The position numbers and the translations under genes are program-made. 35,682 bases of DNA from Prorocentrum cordatum (lineage: Eukaryota; Sar; Dinophyceae; Prorocentrales; Prorocentraceae). The stretch lies in NCBI GenBank assembly GCA_963575745.1, contig CAUYUJ010020249.1, forward strand, positions 8,418-44,099, read 5' to 3'. The notes beneath the pieces were generated by a model. That model saw only the letters and a list, made by a program, of their open reading frames with translations, was not told the origin of the DNA and made no database searches. Each line of letters opens with the position of its first letter. The first letter of the stretch is position 1. Below, piece after piece: positions 21,160-29,475 of the stretch.

Positions 21160-21420
21160 TTGCCTTCTGAGGCCTCCTGCTCCTGTGGCCTCTCGGGGCC
21201 TCCTATTGCCTGGGCCTCCTGGCACTTCATATCGCCTCCTGGGGCCTCCTGTGGCTTCCCGAGGCCTCCTGGGGCTTCCTGGGGCCTCCTGGAGCCTCTT
21301 TGGACATCCTGTGGCCTCTTGAATATTCCTGTGGCCTCCTGATGCCTCCTGGGACCTTATGTGGCCTCCTGGGGCCTCCTGAAGCCTGTTGGAGCCTCCT
21401 GTGGCATCCTGGGGAGAATA
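21160..21420 (-). repeat. Degenerate CCAGGAGGC array, second block
   Basis: Same unit type and orientation as 20704-20870, on the other side of the 20872-21155 repeats. Confidence 0.6.
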
Positions 21421-21502
21421 TGTGCCCTCGAGTCTGGCCACCAAAACAAGCAAACCGATCGAGACAACCTTAACATCTGGCTCCCCTGAGGGGCGAAACT
21501 GA

Positions 21503-21778
21503 GCGCCTCGCTCGAGACATCCTCCAACTCTGCTCCGAAAGCGGAGGATGCTGGGGACCAACCGCCTGAGACATCCCCGCCATTTGGGCGCGACCGGAGG
21601 CCGTGCAATACCCTCTGGCGGCCCCCCCTTAGGAGGCGCCTCGCACGAGACATCCTCCAAATCTGCTCCGACCGCGGAGGATGTTGGGGATCAACACCGG
21701 CAAACCGCCTGAGGCATCCCCACCATTTTGGGCGCGAACGGAGGCCGTGCAATGCCCCTGGCGGCCCCCCCTTAGGAG
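21503..21778 (+). repeat. Tandem duplication, 133-143-bp unit
   Basis: gcgcctcg begins copies at 21503 and 21636, and both end in ggcggccccccctta/ggag. Each copy has a potential hairpin (catcctcc ... ggaggatg). Substitutions and small indels separate the copies. Confidence 0.85.
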
Positions 21779-21882
21779 TGCTAAACCAGCCCTTCCAAAT
21801 TCCCTCCGAACAAATCCCTGCAATCATGTGTTCTCACTGTTGGAACTGCCCCGTTGAAAACAAACCATCCGTATAGCAATAC

Positions 21883-22024
21883 GCAATCGTGCCATAACGC
21901 CAATTCTGGGACGTCAGCGCCACGACTCCACGTGACTGTTGGGTCCTGGCGAGTCTAAGTCGCGCCATAACACCATTCCGGGGACGTCAACCATACGATT
22001 CCTTGACGCTGTTGCGAACTTCTA
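21883..22024 (+). repeat. Diverged tandem duplication, about 74-bp unit
   Basis: tcgtgccataacgccaattc is repeated as tcgcgccataacaccattcc. Both copies end in tctaag. Confidence 0.75.
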
Positions 22025-22787
22025 AGGACAGATGCGCGGCACTGAAGCGAACGCCAACTGTTGAAACGGAGCTGGCTTCCATCCGTGAAGCTGTCGCAAA
22101 CTTGTAGCACCAAGGTTTATGGCGCAACGAAAGCAATAGTCAACATTAGTCACCCCCTGCCACCATACATCACTCAACTCAATCTGCGATTCTTCGTCTG
22201 CTTCCCCCGCGTCCTCCGTTCCTTTGTTTTTCCTCCTCGCCTTCGTCTTCCTGCGTGGTCATCAACATGTGCTCTGCCTATTCTTCATTGTTTTCCTCCT
22301 CCGCCTCCTCCTACTCATCCTCCTCTTCCTGGTCAGGCGATACCTGGATGCCACCAGACAGTGCTATGCGACACATGTGATTGCTTTTCTTGGTTTGCGA
22401 TACCGCCAAGCAAATTGTTGTTTCTGTCCGCGTGTTTCGTTTTTTTTTGTGTTCGAGCGATCTGCATTTTGGCCGCGAACGCTTGCGGCACGAACGTGCC
22501 ACCACAAGCGATGCTGTACATTTTGGGGGGTCAGGGGTATCCCCAAACGCTACGGTACATATGTTTTGGGCTGATTATTTTGTTTCCAGGAATTCGGTAC
22601 GGGTTGGATTGATCAAAATGTGAGGGCCGCCTGCACACAAACAAACGTTAACACTTGTGTGCACCATGGTTTGGTGGCATCCCAACCACATACAGCAACA
22701 ACGGCATGTGTACGAGAATGGTTTGCGGGTGGGGACGCTCCTGCCGCAAGCGTTCCTGGCCAAACTCGTGAACCTCCTGAAAGCCGC
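22025..22787. other. Unassigned DNA with an inverted homologous pair
   Basis: 22460-22516 (minus) and 22710-22766 (plus) are diverged inverted copies. Both contain gccgcaagcgtt and ggccaaa, and both read as VGT-LPQAF-AK-like peptides (GGTFVPQAFAAKM and VGTLLPQAFLAKL). A tggtggcatcc motif lies near each (22347 minus, 22674 plus). No larger protein is recognised. Confidence 0.4.
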
Positions 22788-23029
22788 CCTGCTCCTCCTC
22801 CTTCTTCTCCTCCTCCTCCTCCGCCCTCCTCCTCCTCCTCCTCCTCCTTCTCCTCCTCCTCCTCCTCCTCCTCCTCCTCCTCCTCCTCCGCCCTCCTCCG
22901 ACCTCCTCCGCCCTCCTCCGCCCTCCTCCTCCTCCTCCTACGCCGCCCTCCTCCTCCTCCTCCTCCTCCACCCTCCTCCTCCCTCCGCCGCCCTCCTCCT
23001 CCTCCTCCTCCTCCTCCTCCTCCTCCTCC
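22788..23029 (+). repeat. (CTC)n microsatellite, left flank of the LINE
   Basis: Pyrimidine tract with ccgccctcc and ccgacctcc variants that ends exactly at the SL relic. The same variants occur in the right-flank tract, which suggests one array split by insertion. Confidence 0.95.
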
Positions 23030-23051
23030 TCCGCAGCCATTTTGGCTCAAG
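23030..23051 (+). promoter_or_regulatory. Dinoflagellate spliced-leader relic at the LINE 5' end
   Basis: The 22 nt match DinoSL except for C instead of T at 23034; CCATTTTGGCTCAAG (23037-23051) is exact. DinoSL is normally added to mRNAs by trans-splicing, so its genomic presence implies the integrated copy came from a trans-spliced RNA. The relic ends in AG and sits behind a pyrimidine tract, a layout that could act as a new trans-splice acceptor. Confidence 0.92.
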
Positions 23052-23191
23052 AGGCTCGAGGACCGAGGTGGAACGGCAGCCCGCCTCAGGCCAGGCTGCC
23101 TCGGTCCCAGGTTTCCAGTAACGCACTACCTCAGTCTCGTTCTTCTGCTGGTCGCCGCGGCGAACGGCCAGCACCCAGTCTCCCCTCAGCC

Positions 23192-23980
23192 ATGGGAGGC
23201 TACACGCAGTGGAAGAAATGCTACTGCCAGACGCCCAACTGCTGGGGCTGGACCTGGCAAGGGCATGGTGGTCACAAGCATTGTGCAGAATGCGGACGCA
23301 GTTTCAAGCCTCAGTCTCATCATTCCCGTCCAGCAGGTATCAAATCGGCAGGACACGATGATGGTGGCAGCACTCAGCAGGCCCCCCGCAACAGGTGGTC
23401 TCGCAGCCGTGGTGCCCGTGGTCATGAGGCTCAACAGCAGCAGGATAATGGACCCAAGACGTCCCTCGCTCCCGAGGGCACTGACCCAGCCAAGGACGAC
23501 GTGGCCATCTGCATTCAGGCTGTCAACTTTTGGAAGAAAACGGTCGGCCAGGAGGGGAAGCAGTCCATCCAGGCCTGCGAGGACCTCCGCCTGGCCAAGA
23601 CCAAGGCGCTCGAGGGCAAGTCGCTGGACGCCAAGACCCAGTCGTTGGCCGACCAACTCCAGCGGCAGAAGCGCAGGCTCGAGTCGAAGAAGGGCGAAGT
23701 TGAGAAGAACCTCATCAGCCTGGACAAGGCAGCCGAGGTGTATGACAAGTCTGTGGAATCGTACAAGGAGCTGCTCGCCGAGGTCTCCCAGCTGGAGGCT
23801 CAGCACAGCGTGGCAGCGAAGGCAGCAGTGGCAGAGGCGGCTGCGCGCCTCAACGGCCCTGCCAACAAGGAAGACACGACCTTGCTCAACTTTGTGGACA
23901 GCAGGTTCCCGCAGGGCCTGCCAGCCCACATCAAGCAGGAGCTCGTGGAGGTCAACAGGAAGCTGGAGCAGGAGTGGCAG

Positions 23981-24011
<31 letters not shown>

Positions 24012-24328
24012 CGCCGCAAGTGCTTCAACCTGGTGCGCCTGATGGTGGAGCACAACCTGTTGCAGTCCAGACGCCCACTCCACCTGATAGACCTGGAGAA
24101 GGGCTTGGGCCTGCTGCAGCCGCCATGGAGGATGACAGCCACCGCGGCGTCATTCGCAAGCACGCGGGGAACGGCGAGCACCTGGTCCTCTCCACCGCCA
24201 CGGGCATCCAGAGCCTCAGCGAGGAGGCCCAGGGGGCGCAGGATCGCCTCGCCAAGCGCCAGGCCCGTCTTGCCGCTGGTGCACCTGGCGGCACAGGCTC
24301 GGGTGAGTCGAAGCCGTTGGATGGGTAA
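23192..24328 (+). CDS. LINE ORF1: zinc-binding, coiled-coil protein
   Basis: The 378-residue protein starts at the first ATG after the SL relic, in a good context (ccATGG); no ATG occurs earlier in the leader. Residues 10-34 hold a Cys/His cluster (C10, C12, C17, H25, H28, H30, C31, C34) likely to bind zinc and nucleic acid. Residues about 40-100 are Ser/Arg/Gln-rich. Residues about 104-225 are charged and helical (TQSLADQLQRQKRRLESKKG), typical of a coiled coil for multimer formation. A CAG run gives poly-Gln at about 263-275, followed by a Pro-rich stretch. ORF1 proteins of LINEs coat the element RNA as chaperones; that role is inferred. The sequence does not match the animal L1 ORF1 fold. 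The stop overlaps the ORF2 start. Confidence 0.85.
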
Positions 24329-27300
24329 CAACCTCAGAAGTTGCACGTTCAATTGTAGCAGTTGGTCTGGAGTCCGTAAGCTCATGGTTTCCAAGGAGGC
24401 CAAGGAAATCCAGATTATCTGTTGCCAGGAGACGCGTATTCGGGAATATGATCTGGTCAAAGAAACGGAGTGGTGTGCTAACAGGGGATGGTTAGCAATT
24501 TTGTCGCCAGCTGTTTTGAGTACCAAGGGTTTTCCGTGTCAGGGTACTGGAGTACTAGTACGTTCTGGCCTAGATCTTGGAATTACCAAGCTGCCTCTTC
24601 CTGAAGGTATCCAGAAGTCTCGGGCTACTGTCGTCAGCATTGAGGCTCCAGGTCACCAACCTTTCTGTTTAGGATCGCTGTATCTGGCCGACTCCGTCGG
24701 CTTGAATGAGGAGAACCTCACAGTGCTGACCAGTGTTGTGCAGGCCGCCTCCGACCATCTCTTGCCGCTCTTGTTAGCAAGTGATTTCAACGCGTGCCCG
24801 TCCAAAGTGATCGAAACGGAGTTCCCGACCAGGGCTGGGGTCCAGGTGATCGTTCCAGACACGCACACCTTGTACACTAAGAAGTCAAAGACAACTATAG
24901 ATTATTTCATGGGGTCGTACTGTTTCGAGCACTTCTTGAAGCAGCCTAAAGTTCTAATTGACTACCCGAGTAGTCCACATAGGCCAGTCGTGTTGGATAT
25001 GGTGATTGGGGCCCCATATCTCATCCCCGTTCTGGAGCAGCCTCAGTTCATCCCAGTGGTCGCCCCTGTGGGTCCTCGCAACATGGTTCCACCGTGGTCT
25101 CGAAGTCTTGGGGCTCTGGAGTGTCTGGAGGGACTTCTTGAGGAACGAGATCAGTATGCTGTGTTTGGGGACACGGGGCAGTGTTTTCCTCTTCAGCCAG
25201 TTTCGCTTGATGCTTTAGTAGCTGCCGTGGACGCGGCGTATGGCTACCTAGTGGACGACATGTCCACCACGCTCAGTATCGTTACCGACACGCCGCTCAA
25301 AAGTAAGAGGCGCCGAGCTCAGGTGCCAACGATAAGATGGATTCCCGCCAAGGCTGTCGAGGCCAAGGATAGGAGGAGTTGGAGGAATGCAGCAGCTGCT
25401 TTTAGATGGTTACGGAACAAAGTTACCAACATCAGGAGGGGAGTGGAGGAACAGGACCTCGAGGAGCTCCATCAGGCTCAGCTCGACCTCGCCTCACCGC
25501 CGGCTGATTTGGAAGTAGTTGCAGAGTTTGAAGCTTTAAGAACCAGTGTACGCACGTGTATTCAGGCTACGCTTTTGGATGCCACCCACAGCGAGCCCAA
25601 TTTCGAGCTCATCGCCACCGTTTTCGAAGATCTGGACTCGGAGATTTCAAAAGCTCTGGACCGTGAAATCGCCAGGGACCGAACCGACGACCGTCATTCC
25701 TGGAAACTTTGGGTCACTGAAGCCATGGGGAAAGGTGTGGGGTGGGCCCACATATGGAGTAGTAGACTGACGGCTTGGCAACCCTCAAGAGTCTGGAGTT
25801 CTGCTAAAGCCCGCTGGTCTGGCCGTCCGATCGATATGTTGGAGGCGGAACAGCAAAGTTTAAGCAAGCTGTGGCGAGCTCGACCTGAGGAGCCCGCCCT
25901 TCTTCAAGCCGACCTGCGAGGTGAAGACCTTGCAGACATTTCAGCAGATCAGTTGCGCGAAGCCAGTCGCAAATTCAGTAGTACCACAGCTAGGACCTGG
26001 GACGGGATCCACCCAAGACACTTCAGCCTCCTCGAGGACGCCCAGCTGGCTATTGTGTGTAGGCTCCTTAGGTCCATCGAGAAGATAGGGGCCTTTCCGA
26101 CGCAGATAAGAGCCATCGTGACGGTTCTGATCGAAAAGCACAAACCAGGTCCTAACCCAGGTCCTAGCTACAGGGGTATAGGTATGATGCCTGGTCTTTG
26201 GAGAGTCTGGGGCAAGCATCGTCAGCTTGAGTTTCGTGCTTGGGAACGTGCTCACCCTCGTAGATATCTAGCTCATCGAGCTGGCAAAGGTGTTTTGGAA
26301 GTTGTATTCGAGCAAGCAATGCAAGCAGAAGGGCAATTCTTGGGAGAAAAGAAAGTTTTCTCAGCAGCTGTTCTTTGGGATTTATCCAATTATTATGAAT
26401 ATGTGGATAGGAAACTCTGGAGGGATAGAGCTCAGGATGCCAATTTCTCGGATTCCCTGGTAGTTATCATTAGCAACCAGTACCAGGCGCCCAGGACTGT
26501 AGCCGCGAGAACCTCAGCCTTACCTGCAGGTTGTCCAGAGCGAGGTATAGCTGCAGGCTGCTGGGCCGCCACTTTTGTTGTGCAGCAGTACTGCTTGCCG
26601 CCCATCGACATCTGGGTGGCTCAGAACCCCAGAGTGCAGCCTACCATTTTCATTGACGATTTCCTGCTTGCCAGCCACAACAGCAAGCCGAACAAATTGA
26701 TAGCAGATCTAGTCCCGGCCTCAGCCAGTATGCATCAGTCGATCGTCGTCGATCTTAAGTGTGATATCGCTAAGCACAAGGCTGCTGTTGTGGCTTCGAC
26801 GCCGAGGATCAAGGCCGATCTTGCGGCCAAGCTTGGCCAGTGGGCCGGCCCTCAGGCTGGTCTGGCCGAGACGGCAGCCACTAACTTAGGAGTCGACTTC
26901 ACTGCAGGAGCCAGACTAAGGAGCAAGGGAAGGAAAACTTTGAAAGGAAGAGCCTGCAAGTTGAAGCTGAGATTTCGTCGCCTGCGCGCTCTTCGTGCTG
27001 CTGGAGCTGACACTCGTAAGGTTTGGAATACGGGGCTCCAACAAGCTGGTTATTTTGGGACTGAAATTCTTGGGCTGTCTGTTCAGGAGCTCCAGGAGGC
27101 ACAATCGCTGTTCTTGAAGGTTGCTGGGCCCAAGTGTGCTACGCGTTCTCGGGCCTTGTCGCTCGCTGTCCTAGAGGACCCTACCTGGAGATCCGTCCTG
27201 GGGCCATGCATGTGCTGGAGCATCATCGTCTTCCGAGCCGCCCAAGACCCAAGGAAATCAGAATTCACCCTGCCCGAACTCCGACAACTTGCTGCCAATA

Positions 27301-27872
27301 TCCTGGACAAGCCACCCTCGGGATGGGGAAACATACGAGGTCCTCTTGGGGCGGTTTATTTAAGTCTGCCTAGAGTTGGCTGGTCATGGACCAGCCCCAT
27401 GGAGTTCATGAGTGGGGAGGGCGAGGTCTACCCGCTCACCACCAGTTCGCCTGCGCTCATCCGTCAGATGCTGGAGGCAGCTTGGCACGACAGGCAGGCG
27501 GAGCAGGTGGCCATCAAGATAGGAGTGCCAGCAATTGATATGTCACACGCCAAAGCAGCAGTTGCAGTTAAAAGATTATCTAAGCAAGATCGAAGTGTTC
27601 TCGTCTCGTACCTGACCCAGTCGATATGGACCAAGTGTAGACTCAAAGAAGCGGGTTACGACATTGACACCACGTGCATATGCGGGGCCCCCCAGGACCA
27701 CATATTCCACCGCCTTCTGGAGTGCCCCAATTGTGCTCAGCTTCGGGAGGAGTTTCTTGAGGAAGGAGATGTGGAAGCCCTGAAGGACCCAGCAGCCTTT
27801 GCCACGTGTGCGGGTTTTCCAGAGCCGCCCCCTTTTCAAGGTCCCGCGGCCCGTAGGATTAGGTTTGAATGA
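24321..27872 (+). CDS. LINE ORF2: APE-type endonuclease, reverse transcriptase and zinc knuckle
   Basis: 1183 codons from ATG 24321, which overlaps the ORF1 stop (ATGGGTAA). Residues 1-230 form an APE-like endonuclease that would nick target DNA: N11, QE37T, D155-F-N157, ID194Y and PH220RP. Residues about 540-900 form the reverse transcriptase. Fingers lie around 599-633 (VLIEKHKPGPNPGPSYRGIG); motif A is WD687LSNYYEYV, motif B is LPAGCPERGIAAGC (about 734-747), and motif C is FID779D780. A post-catalytic LGVDF motif and a helical thumb follow. A knuckle lies at C1119-x-C1121, H1127/H1130, C1135, C1138. Residues 230-540 are an unassigned linker. The frame ends at TGA 27870-27872 just before the RNase H, which continues in the +1 frame. 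Odd points: the usual SDH of the endonuclease is SPH, and motif A has YYE where many LINEs have AFD. An earlier frame extension upstream of 24321 overlaps ORF1 and is not believed. Confidence 0.92.
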   Translation: MGNNLRSCTFNCSSWSGVRKLMVSKEAKEIQIICCQETRIREYDLVKETEWCANRGWLAILSPAVLSTKGFPCQGTGVLVRSGLDLGITKLPLPEGIQKSRATVVSIEAPGHQPFCLGSLYLADSVGLNEENLTVLTSVVQAASDHLLPLLLASDFNACPSKVIETEFPTRAGVQVIVPDTHTLYTKKSKTTIDYFMGSYCFEHFLKQPKVLIDYPSSPHRPVVLDMVIGAPYLIPVLEQPQFIPVVAPVGPRNMVPPWSRSLGALECLEGLLEERDQYAVFGDTGQCFPLQPVSLDALVAAVDAAYGYLVDDMSTTLSIVTDTPLKSKRRRAQVPTIRWIPAKAVEAKDRRSWRNAAAAFRWLRNKVTNIRRGVEEQDLEELHQAQLDLASPPADLEVVAEFEALRTSVRTCIQATLLDATHSEPNFELIATVFEDLDSEISKALDREIARDRTDDRHSWKLWVTEAMGKGVGWAHIWSSRLTAWQPSRVWSSAKARWSGRPIDMLEAEQQSLSKLWRARPEEPALLQADLRGEDLADISADQLREASRKFSSTTARTWDGIHPRHFSLLEDAQLAIVCRLLRSIEKIGAFPTQIRAIVTVLIEKHKPGPNPGPSYRGIGMMPGLWRVWGKHRQLEFRAWERAHPRRYLAHRAGKGVLEVVFEQAMQAEGQFLGEKKVFSAAVLWDLSNYYEYVDRKLWRDRAQDANFSDSLVVIISNQYQAPRTVAARTSALPAGCPERGIAAGCWAATFVVQQYCLPPIDIWVAQNPRVQPTIFIDDFLLASHNSKPNKLIADLVPASASMHQSIVVDLKCDIAKHKAAVVASTPRIKADLAAKLGQWAGPQAGLAETAATNLGVDFTAGARLRSKGRKTLKGRACKLKLRFRRLRALRAAGADTRKVWNTGLQQAGYFGTEILGLSVQELQEAQSLFLKVAGPKCATRSRALSLAVLEDPTWRSVLGPCMCWSIIVFRAAQDPRKSEFTLPELRQLAANILDKPPSGWGNIRGPLGAVYLSLPRVGWSWTSPMEFMSGEGEVYPLTTSSPALIRQMLEAAWHDRQAEQVAIKIGVPAIDMSHAKAAVAVKRLSKQDRSVLVSYLTQSIWTKCRLKEAGYDIDTTCICGAPQDHIFHRLLECPNCAQLREEFLEEGDVEALKDPAAFATCAGFPEPPPFQGPAARRIRFE

Positions 27873-28422
27873 GGCTGAGTTTTGGTCCCGTGACGGCCGT
27901 CTTCCCGCGGAAGTTTTCGTTGGCGAGGTTTACGTCGACGGCACTGTGGCCAAATCGGGCCACTCTTGGTTTCACGCCCCAGGCTGGGCTACGGTAAAAT
28001 GTGACCCCCATGGGGAAATAGAAGCCTACTTGTGTGGGCCCGTAGGCAGCGCGCTGCCGCCTACCTCCCCAGCGGCCGAATTCCTAGCGTACTTAGCCAG
28101 CAGCCAATTTAGAGGAGTAACTAAGATCCACTCCGACTTTAAGGGAGTCGTGGCCTGCCACAATTCTGGACTCCCTGCCAGTAGGAAGAATATATATGAC
28201 GGGCTTGGTGCTATGGCCAAGCTTGGAGAAGCCAGCCGCGACGGGGGTTTTGAAGCTGCCAAGGTCAAAGCCCATCAAGATGTAGATTCCCTCGAGCGCT
28301 ACTCAGACGAGTGGCGCCACGCCTCGGGAAACGACGCAGCTGACAGAATTGCAAAATTAGCTGCCTCTCGCCTCCCCCAGCCCTCGGCCAACGAGCGGGA
28401 CGCCCAGTTGCTGCTCGATTAG
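27871..28422 (+). CDS. LINE ORF2 continuation: RNase H domain (+1 frame)
   Basis: This frame continues the ORF2 product after a +1 change at GAA-T-GAG. With one base skipped, FE joins directly to EAEFWSRDGRLPAEVF. It holds a complete type I RNase H: VYVDGT (Asp codon 27937), PAAEFLAYLAS (Glu 28078), KIHSDFKGVVA (Asp 28135), then KVKAHQDVD and WRHASGNDAADRIAKLAA (His, and Asp 28342). RNase H removes the RNA strand of RNA-DNA hybrids during reverse transcription. There is no ATG suited for independent translation, so it is either reached by frameshifting or lost to a one-base insertion. It ends at TAG 28420. Confidence 0.88.
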   Translation, partial: EAEFWSRDGRLPAEVFVGEVYVDGTVAKSGHSWFHAPGWATVKCDPHGEIEAYLCGPVGSALPPTSPAAEFLAYLASSQFRGVTKIHSDFKGVVACHNSGLPASRKNIYDGLGAMAKLGEASRDGGFEAAKVKAHQDVDSLERYSDEWRHASGNDAADRIAKLAASRLPQPSANERDAQLLLD

Positions 28423-29076
28423 AGGCTCAGAAGGTTCCTTCGGTTTGTGCCGAAGGCCCTCGCGTTGTGGCCTCCAATTGCGCCGAGGGTTGGGGGAAAG
28501 GCCCTGGAGGGGCCTGTGAAGGCTGCCAATCCCGCTGTCGGAGCTGGCTCAATCGCGGCAGTGTGGCAAGGCGGAGCTAACCCTGGGGGTTCCTCGGGCT
28601 CTGGAGCTGCGGCGGCTCCTCCCCCTCCCCGTCCCCCCAGGGCCGCCCGTGCTCGTGTGGGGCACGTCTGGGCGTGGCAGAAGAATCGTTGGCTCTGCTG
28701 CGTTTGCCACTCGCGATGCCGCTCTGACAAAGTAAAGGTTTCACGTGAAAAGGAAAGGTGTCCTGGCAATGCTGCTAGACTAGCTAAGCTAGGCATGCAG
28801 CCCAATGGGCACAAGTTATTTGTTTACGATAGCTGTGTTGATGAGAGTTTTATTGTTGCATGTCACCTGTGCGGCAGTTATTCAGAGTGTACTGTGAAGA
28901 GCCTCCAGAAGAGTTGTCTCAGGAAATTCAAGTCACACTTTTCAGAAGGCGCCCATGCGCGCCTCCAGGAGGGGAGACATCCACGGGCCTCTAAGACGAG
29001 TCCCATTGTCTTCAAGCCTCCGATTTCAACCGATGTGGTTGCCGCCCAGGCAGCCCAGGCGCTCGAGTCGCAGTAA
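28423..29076 (+). CDS. LINE ORF2 C-terminal Cys/His-rich domain (behind an in-frame TAG)
   Basis: It lies in the same frame as the RNase H and directly after its TAG: RLRRFLRFVPKALALWPP continues naturally from the RNase H tail. A Pro/Ala/Gly linker (about 28560-28650) follows, then RWLCCVCHSRCRS (near 28700) and VACHLCGSYSECTVKSL (near 28860), with further Cys and His, giving two likely zinc-binding knuckles. A basic tail ends at TAA 29074. There is no credible own start, so it is the C-terminus of ORF2 cut off by a stop. The role, probably nucleic acid binding, is inferred. The stop could be a mutation or a read-through site. Confidence 0.75.
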   Translation, partial: RLRRFLRFVPKALALWPPIAPRVGGKALEGPVKAANPAVGAGSIAAVWQGGANPGGSSGSGAAAAPPPPRPPRAARARVGHVWAWQKNRWLCCVCHSRCRSDKVKVSREKERCPGNAARLAKLGMQPNGHKLFVYDSCVDESFIVACHLCGSYSECTVKSLQKSCLRKFKSHFSEGAHARLQEGRHPRASKTSPIVFKPPISTDVVAAQAAQALESQ

Positions 29077-29106
29077 GCGAAGTCGAACCCCTTCCGAAGC
29101 CGTGCG

Positions 29107-29422
29107 ATGGTCCTCCTTCTCCTCCTCCTCCTCCCCTCACTCTCCGTCCATCTCCGCCCTCCTCCTCCCTCGTCTCCTCCTCCTCCTCCTCCTCCGCCCT
29201 CCTCCGCCCTTCTCTGCCCTCCTCCTCCTCCTTCCCTTCCTCCGCCCTCCTTCGTCCTCCTCCTCCTTCCTCCTCCTCCTCCTCCTCCCTCCTCCCCCTC
29301 CTCCTCCTTTTACCATACTCCTCCGCGTCGGCCCTCCCCCCACCCTCCCCTCCTCCTCCTCCTCCTCCTCCTCCTCCTCCTCCTCCTCCTCCTCCTCCTC
29401 CTCCTCCTCCTCCTCCCCCTTC
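29107..29422 (+). repeat. (CTC)n microsatellite, right flank of the LINE
   Basis: Pyrimidine tract with ctccgccctcctcc variants like those at 22818-22925. It is interrupted at about 29308-29345 and then uninterrupted to 29416. Confidence 0.95.
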
Positions 29423-29426
29423 CAGG
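29423..29426 (+). promoter_or_regulatory. Candidate splice or trans-splice acceptor
   Basis: The CTC tract ends in cccccttccag/gg (AG at 29424-29425), a long pyrimidine tract plus AG. Dinoflagellate mRNAs receive the spliced leader at such sites. No transcript evidence is available. Confidence 0.3.
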
Positions 29427-29475
29427 GAACCAGGCCTCCTCGGGGCCCGCGGTGCGCGGCGCGCGCGGGGCCTCC

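Larger units (their letters stand above)
23030..29106 (+). mobile_element. Non-LTR (LINE) retrotransposon with APE endonuclease, RT and RNase H
   Basis: Full domain set on the plus strand: SL relic, 140-nt leader without ATG, ORF1 (zinc-binding and coiled coil), ORF2 with endonuclease, reverse transcriptase, zinc knuckle and RNase H, and a C-terminal Cys/His domain. The 3' end after the last stop (29074-29076) is about 30 nt long and runs into (CTC)n with no poly(A). Because both flanks are CTC repeat, a target-site duplication cannot be recognised. Coding in ORF2 is less GC-rich than its surroundings. One frame change and one in-frame stop are the only visible lesions, which suggests a young copy. 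Confidence 0.93.

Noticed and set aside
23042-23191. ORF1 extension starting within the SL relic
   Set aside because: It would need TTG as start. The first ATG is at 23192, and the region before it behaves as a leader.
22620-24320. Upstream extension of the ORF2 frame through the CTC tract and ORF1
   Set aside because: The extension begins with a non-ATG codon, runs through poly-Pro/Ser from the microsatellite and overlaps ORF1 in another frame. The first credible ORF2 start is ATG 24321.
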